Assembly: GCA_024403455.1 (NCBI GenBank)
Contig: JAKSRR010000002.1
Coordinates: forward strand, 83,578 to 147,577
Length of the DNA stretch: 64,000 nt
Reading direction: 5' to 3'
Source of the DNA: Lachnospiraceae bacterium
Lineage (GTDB): Bacteria; Bacillota; Clostridia; Lachnospirales; Lachnospiraceae
This document shows, one piece after another, positions 1-7,602 of the stretch. The notes under the pieces were generated by a model. It had not been told where the DNA came from and ran no database searches. It saw only the letters and a list, made by a program, of their open reading frames with translations. Made by a program: the position numbers and the translations under genes. Numbering within the stretch: position 1 is the stretch's first letter; each line of letters begins with the position of its first letter.

Positions 1-590
1 CACTCCCCCGCATTTTCGTTAATCTTAGAACTGCTTCCTTTTCCACCCTCAAAAGATATATATGTATCTTCATTCCAAACGACACAATTCTTAATAACTA
101 TCTCTTCCTTAACCATCTTTCTAATAGATCTACAATTTTTATCGTCTCCCTCAAAAGCTATAATCTTCTGAAACTTTCTATTTGAGTAACGTAAAAAGGC
201 CCTTATACTATCACCATTGTAGGCGCCACAATCCACAAAAACTTCGCTATCCGTTAACATCACAATGTCCTTAGGAAAATACTGATCCTTTCTACTGTAC
301 TCTGGCCTCTTACTGATATCATGTGTTTGCCTGTACTCTACTGCCTTCATAAAGATTTCCCTCGACTTCTCGTCTGATAATCTATCACACATATTTTTCA
401 CTCTATTTTCATTTCTCGCAAAAAATACTTGTGCACTTTTCATCTCTTCAGTTGGGCATTTCTGATCTTTCTTATATTCTCTATCATTGTACTTTTTACA
501 CAGTTTAGACTCAATTAATGCATCCGCTATAGCCTCTCCTAAAACTGTCCTTCTTAAAAACAGAATTATATTCCACAAAATAGTTTTCAT
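1..590 (-). CDS. FkbM-type SAM-dependent methyltransferase, C-terminus cut by window edge
   Basis: The frame is open from an ATG at 590 to the window edge, giving the first 196 or so residues. A purine-rich Shine-Dalgarno (GGGAG) lies just upstream of the ATG. After about 110 residues of mixed helical sequence comes VFVDCGAYNGDS, the glycine-rich SAM-binding motif I of FkbM-like methyltransferases, then IIAFEGDD (motif II, acidic residue after a beta strand) and VVWNEDTYISFEGGKGSSSKI, the family's typical strand-turn region. FkbM-family enzymes usually O-methylate sugars or small molecules, and in glycan clusters they probably methylate a sugar residue. The gene follows the glycosyltransferase at 837-1865 on the same strand after a 246-bp spacer with no convincing promoter or terminator. 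The true C-terminus lies outside the window. Confidence 0.8.
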   Translation of the reverse strand, partial: MKTILWNIILFLRRTVLGEAIADALIESKLCKKYNDREYKKDQKCPTEEMKSAQVFFARNENRVKNMCDRLSDEKSREIFMKAVEYRQTHDISKRPEYSRKDQYFPKDIVMLTDSEVFVDCGAYNGDSIRAFLRYSNRKFQKIIAFEGDDKNCRSIRKMVKEEIVIKNCVVWNEDTYISFEGGKGSSSKINENAGE

Positions 591-836
591 GCCCTCTCCC
601 TTCGTAATAAAACGCCGTCTTGTATAGACTATCCTTGACTGGTAAATAATGCATATCTTATAATCGATGATTATTTTTACTATAATACCCAAACAATCTA
701 CTCTTGTTCCCAAAATCGAAGGTTCCCCTAGATAACAACCACTCTGCGCAATCTGTCCTTCATTCTTTGTAGGAAAAAGAGCGATGAAATAATTGACACA
801 ATCAGCGATAAAAGGCGGGGGCTCTCTTCCATATTT

Positions 837-1865
837 TTACTGTTTCCACTCACTTCTATCTGCTGCCTCTTTCTTAAAGAGACCTTGTATCGTACCTATT
901 CCGTATATCCAGAGCGTTATCCAGCAAATTGGAAAATGATATTTCCATGCCGCCATGTCTCCTTTTCTTGCATAGCCAATAAACATCTGTATTATTAAGG
1001 GGATAATAGTAACACAACATAATGCAAAAAGAACGATTTTCCCTTTTCCAACCTTGCTCCAAGGATACTTTCTTCCTTTTGCATCGGAAAAAAATAAATA
1101 ATCTTTTATCCTCCGATTCTGCTTCCTTCTAAAAGTCTTAAGATCTGGGCAAAATAAGTGAACAATTCCGGTCTTCACTTTTGCCACTCTTAACTCTGGA
1201 TCTTTCTTAAAAAGTTCCCACAAAACATCAATATCAAATAGATAATCACCCTCGAAATTCTCTATTAATTCTTTACGTCTCATAAAGAATCCGTTTGCAC
1301 CAATCGTAGGAATCATATCTGCACGAAATCTTATAGAAAGATAGTCTCCGCAATCTACCTCTTCCCGTTGTACCGTTGTCCACTTTTTTGTGATAGCATT
1401 ATACCTATCATAATTTCCTGTGAACATGCAGAGCGGATCACCTAGTCCCATCATAGCGAAATATCGATTAAGCGGCTCATCTTGTTTTCGATAAGTAAAT
1501 TCAATAGGTTCTGAGGCAACAATCTGTGCATCTTCAAATGGCTGCATCATCCGCGTAATCCAATTCTTTTCTGGTATGATATTATCCGAATCAAGAAGCA
1601 GGATAATCTCACCCATTGCGGCTCTCACCCCAACAGCTTTCCCAGCTTCTGCTGTCTTTAGTGGATTATCTATTATGGAAATACATATATCATTCTTATC
1701 CGAATATTCCTGCAGTTTCTGAATAGTACCATCTGTCGATCCGCCATCAGCTACAACAATATCTATCATGTTATGTGGGTAATCCTGTTCCCATATTGCA
1801 TCAAGGTACATTTCCAATGTACGCATAGAATTAAGCATGGGAGTTACTATGGTCAAAGTCTTCAT
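837..1865 (-). CDS. GT2 family glycosyltransferase with C-terminal membrane segments
   Basis: The 342-residue protein begins with the GT-A fold of family 2: TIVTPMLNSMRTLEMYL at the N-terminus, DGGSTDGT near residue 40 (nucleotide binding) and DSDN near residue 93 (the DXD-like metal site). Around residues 270-325 are two hydrophobic stretches (IVLFALCCVTIIPLIIQMF and HFPICWITLWIYGIGTI), so it is probably tethered to the membrane and uses a lipid-linked acceptor. It is preceded by the GT4 gene ending at 1891 with a 25-bp gap, consistent with one operon. The donor and acceptor sugars cannot be read from the sequence. Confidence 0.85.
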   Translation of the reverse strand: MKTLTIVTPMLNSMRTLEMYLDAIWEQDYPHNMIDIVVADGGSTDGTIQKLQEYSDKNDICISIIDNPLKTAEAGKAVGVRAAMGEIILLLDSDNIIPEKNWITRMMQPFEDAQIVASEPIEFTYRKQDEPLNRYFAMMGLGDPLCMFTGNYDRYNAITKKWTTVQREEVDCGDYLSIRFRADMIPTIGANGFFMRRKELIENFEGDYLFDIDVLWELFKKDPELRVAKVKTGIVHLFCPDLKTFRRKQNRRIKDYLFFSDAKGRKYPWSKVGKGKIVLFALCCVTIIPLIIQMFIGYARKGDMAAWKYHFPICWITLWIYGIGTIQGLFKKEAADRSEWKQ

Positions 1866-1890
1866 TCTTTTTTCTTTTCTATGTTATTGA

Positions 1891-3009
1891 TTACTTAAAG
1901 ACACTAAGAAACTTTTCTTTTGTTCTTTCATACGTAAATAGATTGGCATAATGATAGGCTTCTTTCTGCACCACATCATACTTCTCTTTATTTGCTATGC
2001 ATTCCTTCATCAAACTGGAGATACCTTCTGCCGATTTGTTATTACATAAATATCCTGCATTTCCAAAATCCACAGCATCTCTTGTTCCCGGTGCATCATA
2101 GGTAATACTTGGTGTTCCTAACGCTGCCGCTTCTGTAATAATCATCCCCCATCCTTCTCTTATAGACGGGAAAATCAGTGCCTTTCCGTCAGCCATCAGC
2201 TCATGCTTTTTATCTTCCGAAACAAACCCCCAGGTAACAACATCGTTTGTCTCTGCATCACCGATAGATAATTCTAATCTACAACACAAAGGTTCTAAAA
2301 CTTCACTAATGTACTGTTCATCCTTTTTTCCTACAACCCATAGTTTTGCCTTTGGTTCAGTCTTTTTCACCTCTGCAAGCGCTTCTATGGATACATTAAT
2401 TCCTTTATATTTAGAATATCTTCCAACAAAAATAAAGTTTGGTGCTTTTTCTTTTTCAAAATTCACGTTTCTGTTCAACAAAGAATCATCAAGACAAATT
2501 GGTACGACATGCACTTTTTCTGGTTTGAAACCAATTTTCACCAAATCTTCTTTTGTTGATTCCGATTCCGTAATGGTAGTGTCATCCTTATTTAACCTAA
2601 GCATGGGAGTCTCAGCAACTTTTCCAACCCAAGAAATTGGTGGTTTCATATTAATGTCCCAAATTTCTCGAGTGAGTTGCCAAATCATGAAAATTCTTTT
2701 CTCCTTAGGCACCCAAAATTTGGTAAAAAACCGAAATGTGTTACACTGATCGATTACATAATCAATTTGGTTCTGATGTTTCTTGTAATAACTCCGCGCT
2801 GTCGCAATAATATTTGAAACACGCCCCGCTCTCCTATATACTACGCCATCAATGGTTTCTCTTGCTTCTAATCCTTCTTCCATCGGAGCAAGATGTACCA
2901 CTTTAATACCTGCCTCCACCGCAGCCTTCAATAATTGATGCGTAAGCACTTCTGCTCCACCATGTGCATTTGATTTTATATCTCTCCAAGATAATGCTAA
3001 AATATTCAC
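1891..3009 (-). CDS. GT4 family glycosyltransferase
   Basis: The 372-residue GT-B protein has an N-terminal acceptor domain containing HGGAEVLTHQLLKAAVEAG, typical of retaining group 1 enzymes. Its C-terminal donor domain carries FIFVGRYSKYKGI and EGWGMIITEAAALGTPSITYDAPG, the EX7E signature of family 4. No transmembrane segment is evident, so it is a cytoplasmic or membrane-associated enzyme that extends the lipid-linked glycan. The start is GTG at 3009, preceded by AAGGTAG. It lies between an acyltransferase (3098-4189) and a GT2 gene (837-1865). Specificity is unknown. Confidence 0.87.
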   Translation of the reverse strand: MNILALSWRDIKSNAHGGAEVLTHQLLKAAVEAGIKVVHLAPMEEGLEARETIDGVVYRRAGRVSNIIATARSYYKKHQNQIDYVIDQCNTFRFFTKFWVPKEKRIFMIWQLTREIWDINMKPPISWVGKVAETPMLRLNKDDTTITESESTKEDLVKIGFKPEKVHVVPICLDDSLLNRNVNFEKEKAPNFIFVGRYSKYKGINVSIEALAEVKKTEPKAKLWVVGKKDEQYISEVLEPLCCRLELSIGDAETNDVVTWGFVSEDKKHELMADGKALIFPSIREGWGMIITEAAALGTPSITYDAPGTRDAVDFGNAGYLCNNKSAEGISSLMKECIANKEKYDVVQKEAYHYANLFTYERTKEKFLSVFK

Positions 3010-3097
3010 TATTCTACCTTTTCCTACATCTGTTTTTCAGATATATGTTCATTGTAAAACCAGAATCTGAAAGCCCAGACTTCTCATTAAAAGTCAA

Positions 3098-4189
3098 TTA
3101 AATATACATGCCATCTAGCCAAACAATAACTCTATTACACAGAGACCCTTTAGTTATGATTTTTATTCCTTTTTCAACAACTTCTCCAATAATGCACCCT
3201 GCCGCAACAACAAGAATCAATATTATTGGAACTGCAAAATATATCAAGCCTTTTTCATACCAGTATGATATGTGAAAAATATGCTCCCATATTTTAAAAT
3301 CAAAGCGCCATAACACTGGCACCGCATGTATCATGTAAATATACCCCGTATTTCTCGCAACACACCTGATTATGGCGTTCTCTTTCCCCCCCACATTCTT
3401 TAATCCTAAGAAAAGGCCCAGTGAACATATAAATCCGGGTAATGCAGCATAATCTGCCGCAAAATGGTTTGCAGCACTATTTATGATACCTATATCCGTA
3501 GCACTACCTAATACAAAAAAAAAGACTATCGAAAAATAACCAACAATCGCCAGCCAAATTCCTCTTACACCGTCAAAACGACAAATCTTACTATCTGGGT
3601 AGAATTTAATATAGCCAACCAACAAATACAAGTAAGTAAACCAAATAAATTCGCTGAACAAGGGTACCGAAAACGAAGTTGGTACAACCATTAAGGTTTC
3701 AACAAATATGATAAATATCAGACCAATCAGTAAAATAGTCTTATGTTGTCTTCTTGAGACATTCTGCATTAACCTACTGATAAATGGCGCAAATAACAAT
3801 AGTAATAAGTACTCACACATATACCACTGTGGTCGTCCAATGATTGGAAAAAATGCTTGCATTACATATACCGATTTTAATGGTGCTATTCTTGTCGCAA
3901 CAGCTATAATGGTGATGAACACATTTACTATAAATACTCGCAACCACATTTTCAAAAAGCGTTCTCCAGAAAACTCTTTTCCAACTAAAAACCATGCCGA
4001 GACCATCACAAAACAATTGATAGCTAGACGTTCACCATTTCCTAATATTTCCTGAAACAAGAATACCCCAACATCATCTTTTATTCCAATATTTACTAGT
4101 ATAGATTCTGACTGCATATGTCCGAATACAATAAGTACTATACTTATGACTCGAAGTAAATCCAGTCCCGTATTTCTCGTCCATTTCAT
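3098..4189 (-). CDS. Acyltransferase 3 family membrane protein (O-acetylation of glycan)
   Basis: This is a ten-helix-type integral membrane protein of the acyltransferase 3 (OafA/WecH-like) family. It begins RNTGLDLLRVISIVLIVFGHM, where the Arg and the His in the first helix are the conserved family pair. A later short element reads RPQWYMCEYLLLLLFAPFIS, and further hydrophobic helices follow. Family members transfer acetyl or other acyl groups from the cytoplasm to sugars or peptidoglycan. ATG 4189 gives 363 residues. A TTG at 4207 in the same frame would add six, and neither has a strong Shine-Dalgarno. A similar gene (24028-25050) lies just downstream of the second ABC flippase, so both flippases have an acyltransferase neighbour. 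Confidence 0.82.
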   Translation of the reverse strand: MKWTRNTGLDLLRVISIVLIVFGHMQSESILVNIGIKDDVGVFLFQEILGNGERLAINCFVMVSAWFLVGKEFSGERFLKMWLRVFIVNVFITIIAVATRIAPLKSVYVMQAFFPIIGRPQWYMCEYLLLLLFAPFISRLMQNVSRRQHKTILLIGLIFIIFVETLMVVPTSFSVPLFSEFIWFTYLYLLVGYIKFYPDSKICRFDGVRGIWLAIVGYFSIVFFFVLGSATDIGIINSAANHFAADYAALPGFICSLGLFLGLKNVGGKENAIIRCVARNTGYIYMIHAVPVLWRFDFKIWEHIFHISYWYEKGLIYFAVPIILILVVAAGCIIGEVVEKGIKIITKGSLCNRVIVWLDGMYI

Positions 4190-4253
4190 CTTTACATTAT
4201 CAACCAATTACTGTATCATCCCACCCTATTTCATTTTTGTTATTCAAAACAAT

Positions 4254-4355
4254 TCAGTAATATGTTTCAACAAAATCAAGACTTTCTCTATCACGCATAA
4301 GGTGTTCTCTTTCTTCTATTGTCAATTCGCATGTACTCTTTGTAATATTCACCAT
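4254..4355 (-). pseudogene. 33-residue ORF matching the C-terminal tail of the 739-residue membrane protein
   Basis: A short frame starts at ATG 4355, five bases after the ABC transporter stop, with GGGGAG overlapping that stop, so translation would be coupled. Its last 30 residues align without gaps to the last 30 of the large membrane protein encoded at 7603-9822. Seventeen positions are identical by eye, including the shared core ELTI-E/D-ERE, LM and DF. It may be the surviving 3' end of a deleted paralogue, left by recombination, or a functional small peptide that shares this tail. The tail itself has no function known to me. The reading-frame conservation and good ribosome site argue for retention; the missing body argues for a remnant. 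Confidence 0.5.
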
Positions 4356-4360
4356 CTCCC

Positions 4361-6088
4361 CTACTTTCTTTTTACTTCCCCGTTCTCAACCTTATAAATC
4401 ACATCACATTTTTCAATCGTTGATAATCTATGGGCAATCATAATCATAGTTTTCTTGCCTTGTAATGCTTCTATAGAATTCATAAGTTCTTTTTCAGTTT
4501 CATTATCAAGAGCTGATGTTGCCTCATCAAACACAAGCACATCCGGATTTCTGTATAAGGCTCTTGCGATACCCACGCGCTGTCTCTGTCCACCAGACAT
4601 ACGTACTCCTCGTTCGCCAACCATCGTATCTAGACCTTCCGGAAGAGACAAGACAAACTCTTTAAGCTGCGCTTCTCCAATAGCTTCCCAAACCTTTGCT
4701 TCGTCTATCTCTTCCGATTTTATACCAAAAGCAATATTGTTTCGAATTGTATCATCTGTAAGATAAATAGATTGCGGAATATATCCAATTCTTCCACCCC
4801 ACTTTCTCTTTGTTGCATGAATATCTACCCCATCAACTAAAACCTTACCTTTTGTGGGTTCCAAAAGTCCTAGAATAATGTCTGCCGTAGTTGTCTTTCC
4901 ACCACCAGAAGGTCCCACAAACGCTATCGACTGTCCCTTCTGGATTTCGAGATTCACATTTCTCAGTACATCTTTGTTCATACCTTCGTATCGATAGAAC
5001 ACTCCTTCTAGACATATATCTTTCTGGAAATCTACAACACCCGCCACTTCCTTCTGACAATCATATTTTTCTAACTCATCAACTTCTTTAATATCCTCAT
5101 AAATTTGATTAACGCCGGCCTTCGCATAAACCATTGTATTCATACTTCCTACAATCGTGTTTACAGCAGGAAGCAATTTGTATGCCGCAACACAAAATGC
5201 TGCAATTTGCGGGATAATAGCATCATAATTCTCATTAAATGAAACACTGTATCCTAGGAAAAGAAGAATCCCAGCAATACACATTGTTTCAATCAGATTC
5301 TTTGGAATCAGACTAAAGATATTATATTTCGCCATATTTTCTACTTTACGATGGTGTGTCCGATCAAAAGCCTCCGTAAAGTAGGATTCATTCTCCATAA
5401 TCTTAATCTCTTTAACACCATTAAATGCCTGTCTTACATGTTTATCCAGTTCACCACTAACCTCCTGGTTCACCTTACCATAATGTCGAAATTTTTTATT
5501 CAGCACAAAATAACTTAACCAGCAACAGAAACCAAGAATTAATGCTATTACTAACGTCATCTTTGGATTGGTGATAATGAGATATCCAACGATACAAAGA
5601 GTCATCAATGCACCTGACATTACCTTAAGTAAGCTAATAACTGACTCAAATAAGGACGCTGTATCTAAATCAACACAACGAAATAGTTCCGAACTATTCT
5701 TATTTAAATGATAGGAATAAGGTTGTTTAAGATAAGCATTCATAAGTCTGAGAGTTACTTTTCTTTTAAATACCATAGAAAACAAGAACTGATGGTTATA
5801 GACATAAATCAAAAAGACAGACTTGAGGATGTAAATCAGGATTGTTGCCGCCACCAGCCACCAGATAACCTGCGACCTGGTCGTAGCTCCCGTCACCTTC
5901 ATAACAGTCGCTTCTATCCAGTTTGCGCCCAATTCTCCCTGATCCATGGCCAGATTGATAATTGGCATAATAATAGCGATACCAAGAAGTTCTGCGAAAG
6001 AAGCCAAAAAATTGAGTATAAATACCCCAACAAATCCTGCTTTATCTTTTTTATCTAAAAGATATCGTAATTTCTTTAATGTGTCCAT
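4361..6088 (-). CDS. ABC transporter, PglK/MsbA-like lipid-linked oligosaccharide flippase
   Basis: The 575-residue half-transporter has an N-terminal membrane domain with about six helices (residues 20-320) fused to an ATPase domain. Walker A is GPSGGGKTT (392-400), the signature is SGGQRQR (498-504), and Walker B with the D-loop is LVFDEATSALD (518-528), followed by the H-loop IAHRLS. This domain order is that of PglK and MsbA exporters, which flip lipid-linked glycans across the membrane as homodimers. Within a glycan cluster that lacks a visible Wzx, flippase is the best inference. A clear paralogue is encoded at 25121-26851 and shares the LLDKK and AELLGI-I--PI-NLAMD segments near the N-terminus. 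Confidence 0.85.
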   Translation of the reverse strand: MDTLKKLRYLLDKKDKAGFVGVFILNFLASFAELLGIAIIMPIINLAMDQGELGANWIEATVMKVTGATTRSQVIWWLVAATILIYILKSVFLIYVYNHQFLFSMVFKRKVTLRLMNAYLKQPYSYHLNKNSSELFRCVDLDTASLFESVISLLKVMSGALMTLCIVGYLIITNPKMTLVIALILGFCCWLSYFVLNKKFRHYGKVNQEVSGELDKHVRQAFNGVKEIKIMENESYFTEAFDRTHHRKVENMAKYNIFSLIPKNLIETMCIAGILLFLGYSVSFNENYDAIIPQIAAFCVAAYKLLPAVNTIVGSMNTMVYAKAGVNQIYEDIKEVDELEKYDCQKEVAGVVDFQKDICLEGVFYRYEGMNKDVLRNVNLEIQKGQSIAFVGPSGGGKTTTADIILGLLEPTKGKVLVDGVDIHATKRKWGGRIGYIPQSIYLTDDTIRNNIAFGIKSEEIDEAKVWEAIGEAQLKEFVLSLPEGLDTMVGERGVRMSGGQRQRVGIARALYRNPDVLVFDEATSALDNETEKELMNSIEALQGKKTMIMIAHRLSTIEKCDVIYKVENGEVKRK

Positions 6089-6109
6089 TATAGTATGGAG
6101 CTCTCTTTC

Positions 6110-7528
6110 CTATTTTGCCCAGATTTTATCTACCAATGCCTTCTGCAATTTGCTGAGACTTACTTCGGTACCACATTTTATTTTACCTTTTTTCAGTAGT
6201 TTCTTCAATTTTGCACAATCTGCAGGATCCTTTTCAGAACCCCGAATTAATTTCATTCTGTATAACATATAAGGTGAAACATACTTAATTCCCATATAAA
6301 CAAAGTGGTAAAGTGGCTGATCAATCACACTATCCACAGAAATCGGGTATAGACTGGGATGATTCTCATAGAGTTTGTTCTCTAACGATATCTCTGGTAC
6401 CTTCGTCAGGAAATCCACATCACCAGCATCTCTTATACCATAAACCGCCAAAATACTACTTGTATCCGATACATAGTCATTTATATCCTGTTTGTGCGTA
6501 CTTACCGTCTCTTTATAGTCATCTACCATTTTATTAAAACTAGGAAATGCATCTGGTTCACCATAAAAAAGATGATTCCTACAATTTCGGTTTAGTATGA
6601 TTTCTGCCATCTGTTTTGTTTCTGTTGCATTATCTGTAATATGAAGAGAATGATTTTCAATTCCAAACAGTTCTCGTACCATTTCCTTCTTCATGAGAAC
6701 TGTATCCAAATCCTCCTGCGCAAACAGAACTATTGTGAGATTTCCTAATGCACTATAGCAGGCATCAGATTTAATTTTAGCCCCAGCATGCTGATTTTCT
6801 ACTGTTCCAACCCAGTCATGGTGACGGTAGATCTGCTGCATAAAATGTTTTTGCGCTGTTGAAGATAGTTTAAAATCTCGAACATATAACAGTGTGGCAT
6901 CTCCCTTGAGAATACCAATAGCCTTCTCACGTTTCTCGGTACCCTTCGCTTTGGGCCACAAACAAGCCATATATAAGTGCTCTTTTAATTCACAATATTT
7001 CAATACCATGTAATCCAATATCTCTAGATTCAGTCCTCTTTGGGCAAAAAAAACCGCATCAAAACATTGCATTTTCTCCGCAAAACGAAGTATCTTAACT
7101 TTCTTATTAAAGTAAGCTGCCGTTGCAACTCTATGGGATCCATCTAAAAGCACATTATTCTTTCCAACCAAAACAAGAGACTTATTCTCATCAAATCCCT
7201 CACTCTGAATGCTATCTATAATCTGTTCAAATGAATCATAATATTTCTGCAAAGAATTCTTTTCTTCTGAACCAGGTTCTGTAAATGTTCCTTCCGAAAA
7301 TGCCTTTATATGTTCTGCATATATTGTTCTTGAGAAGGTCATATCTTGCCCTTTCACATAGGCATCGATATAATACCATTTGGCCATAAGGTCAATTCGT
7401 TCTGGAGTAAGTAGTACTTTCGCATCCACTTCTTCAATAGTATATTTTGTACTCTCGTCAATCCCGTATTCTTTCCAAAAATATTCAGGAACCATATTGT
7501 ACGGATACTGTTTCATATCTCTATTCAT
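6110..7528 (-). CDS. ParB/Srx-like N-domain protein with possible nucleotidyltransferase-like C-terminus
   Basis: Not assigned to a characterised family. Around residues 118-140 it has LVLVGKNNVLLDGSHRVATAAYF, resembling the ParB N-terminal or sulfiredoxin-like fold, where DGxHR contacts a nucleotide or phosphate. Residues 361-374 read AVYGIRDAGDVDFL, resembling a GSxxxxDxD nucleotidyltransferase core, but the match is loose. No membrane segment is evident. ATG 7528 is preceded by a weak AGAAAG and gives 472 residues. A TTG at 7615, overlapping the upstream gene, would give 501 but has no ribosome site. It sits between a GT-C-like membrane protein and the flippase, so a role in glycan assembly or in transfer of a phospho-substituent is possible but unproven. 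Confidence 0.6.
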   Translation of the reverse strand: MNRDMKQYPYNMVPEYFWKEYGIDESTKYTIEEVDAKVLLTPERIDLMAKWYYIDAYVKGQDMTFSRTIYAEHIKAFSEGTFTEPGSEEKNSLQKYYDSFEQIIDSIQSEGFDENKSLVLVGKNNVLLDGSHRVATAAYFNKKVKILRFAEKMQCFDAVFFAQRGLNLEILDYMVLKYCELKEHLYMACLWPKAKGTEKREKAIGILKGDATLLYVRDFKLSSTAQKHFMQQIYRHHDWVGTVENQHAGAKIKSDACYSALGNLTIVLFAQEDLDTVLMKKEMVRELFGIENHSLHITDNATETKQMAEIILNRNCRNHLFYGEPDAFPSFNKMVDDYKETVSTHKQDINDYVSDTSSILAVYGIRDAGDVDFLTKVPEISLENKLYENHPSLYPISVDSVIDQPLYHFVYMGIKYVSPYMLYRMKLIRGSEKDPADCAKLKKLLKKGKIKCGTEVSLSKLQKALVDKIWAK

Positions 7529-7602
7529 ATTATTCTTTCTGCATAGCAATTTTTCATATACACAATTTGCTGCCTTGCATATACGTTGAAGTTTTCTATC
7601 TA

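Noticed and set aside
591-836. 34-codon hydrophobic frame (MEESPRLLSL...) between the GT2 and FkbM genes
   Set aside because: No Shine-Dalgarno, promoter or terminator; hydrophobicity alone is weak evidence in A/T-rich DNA.
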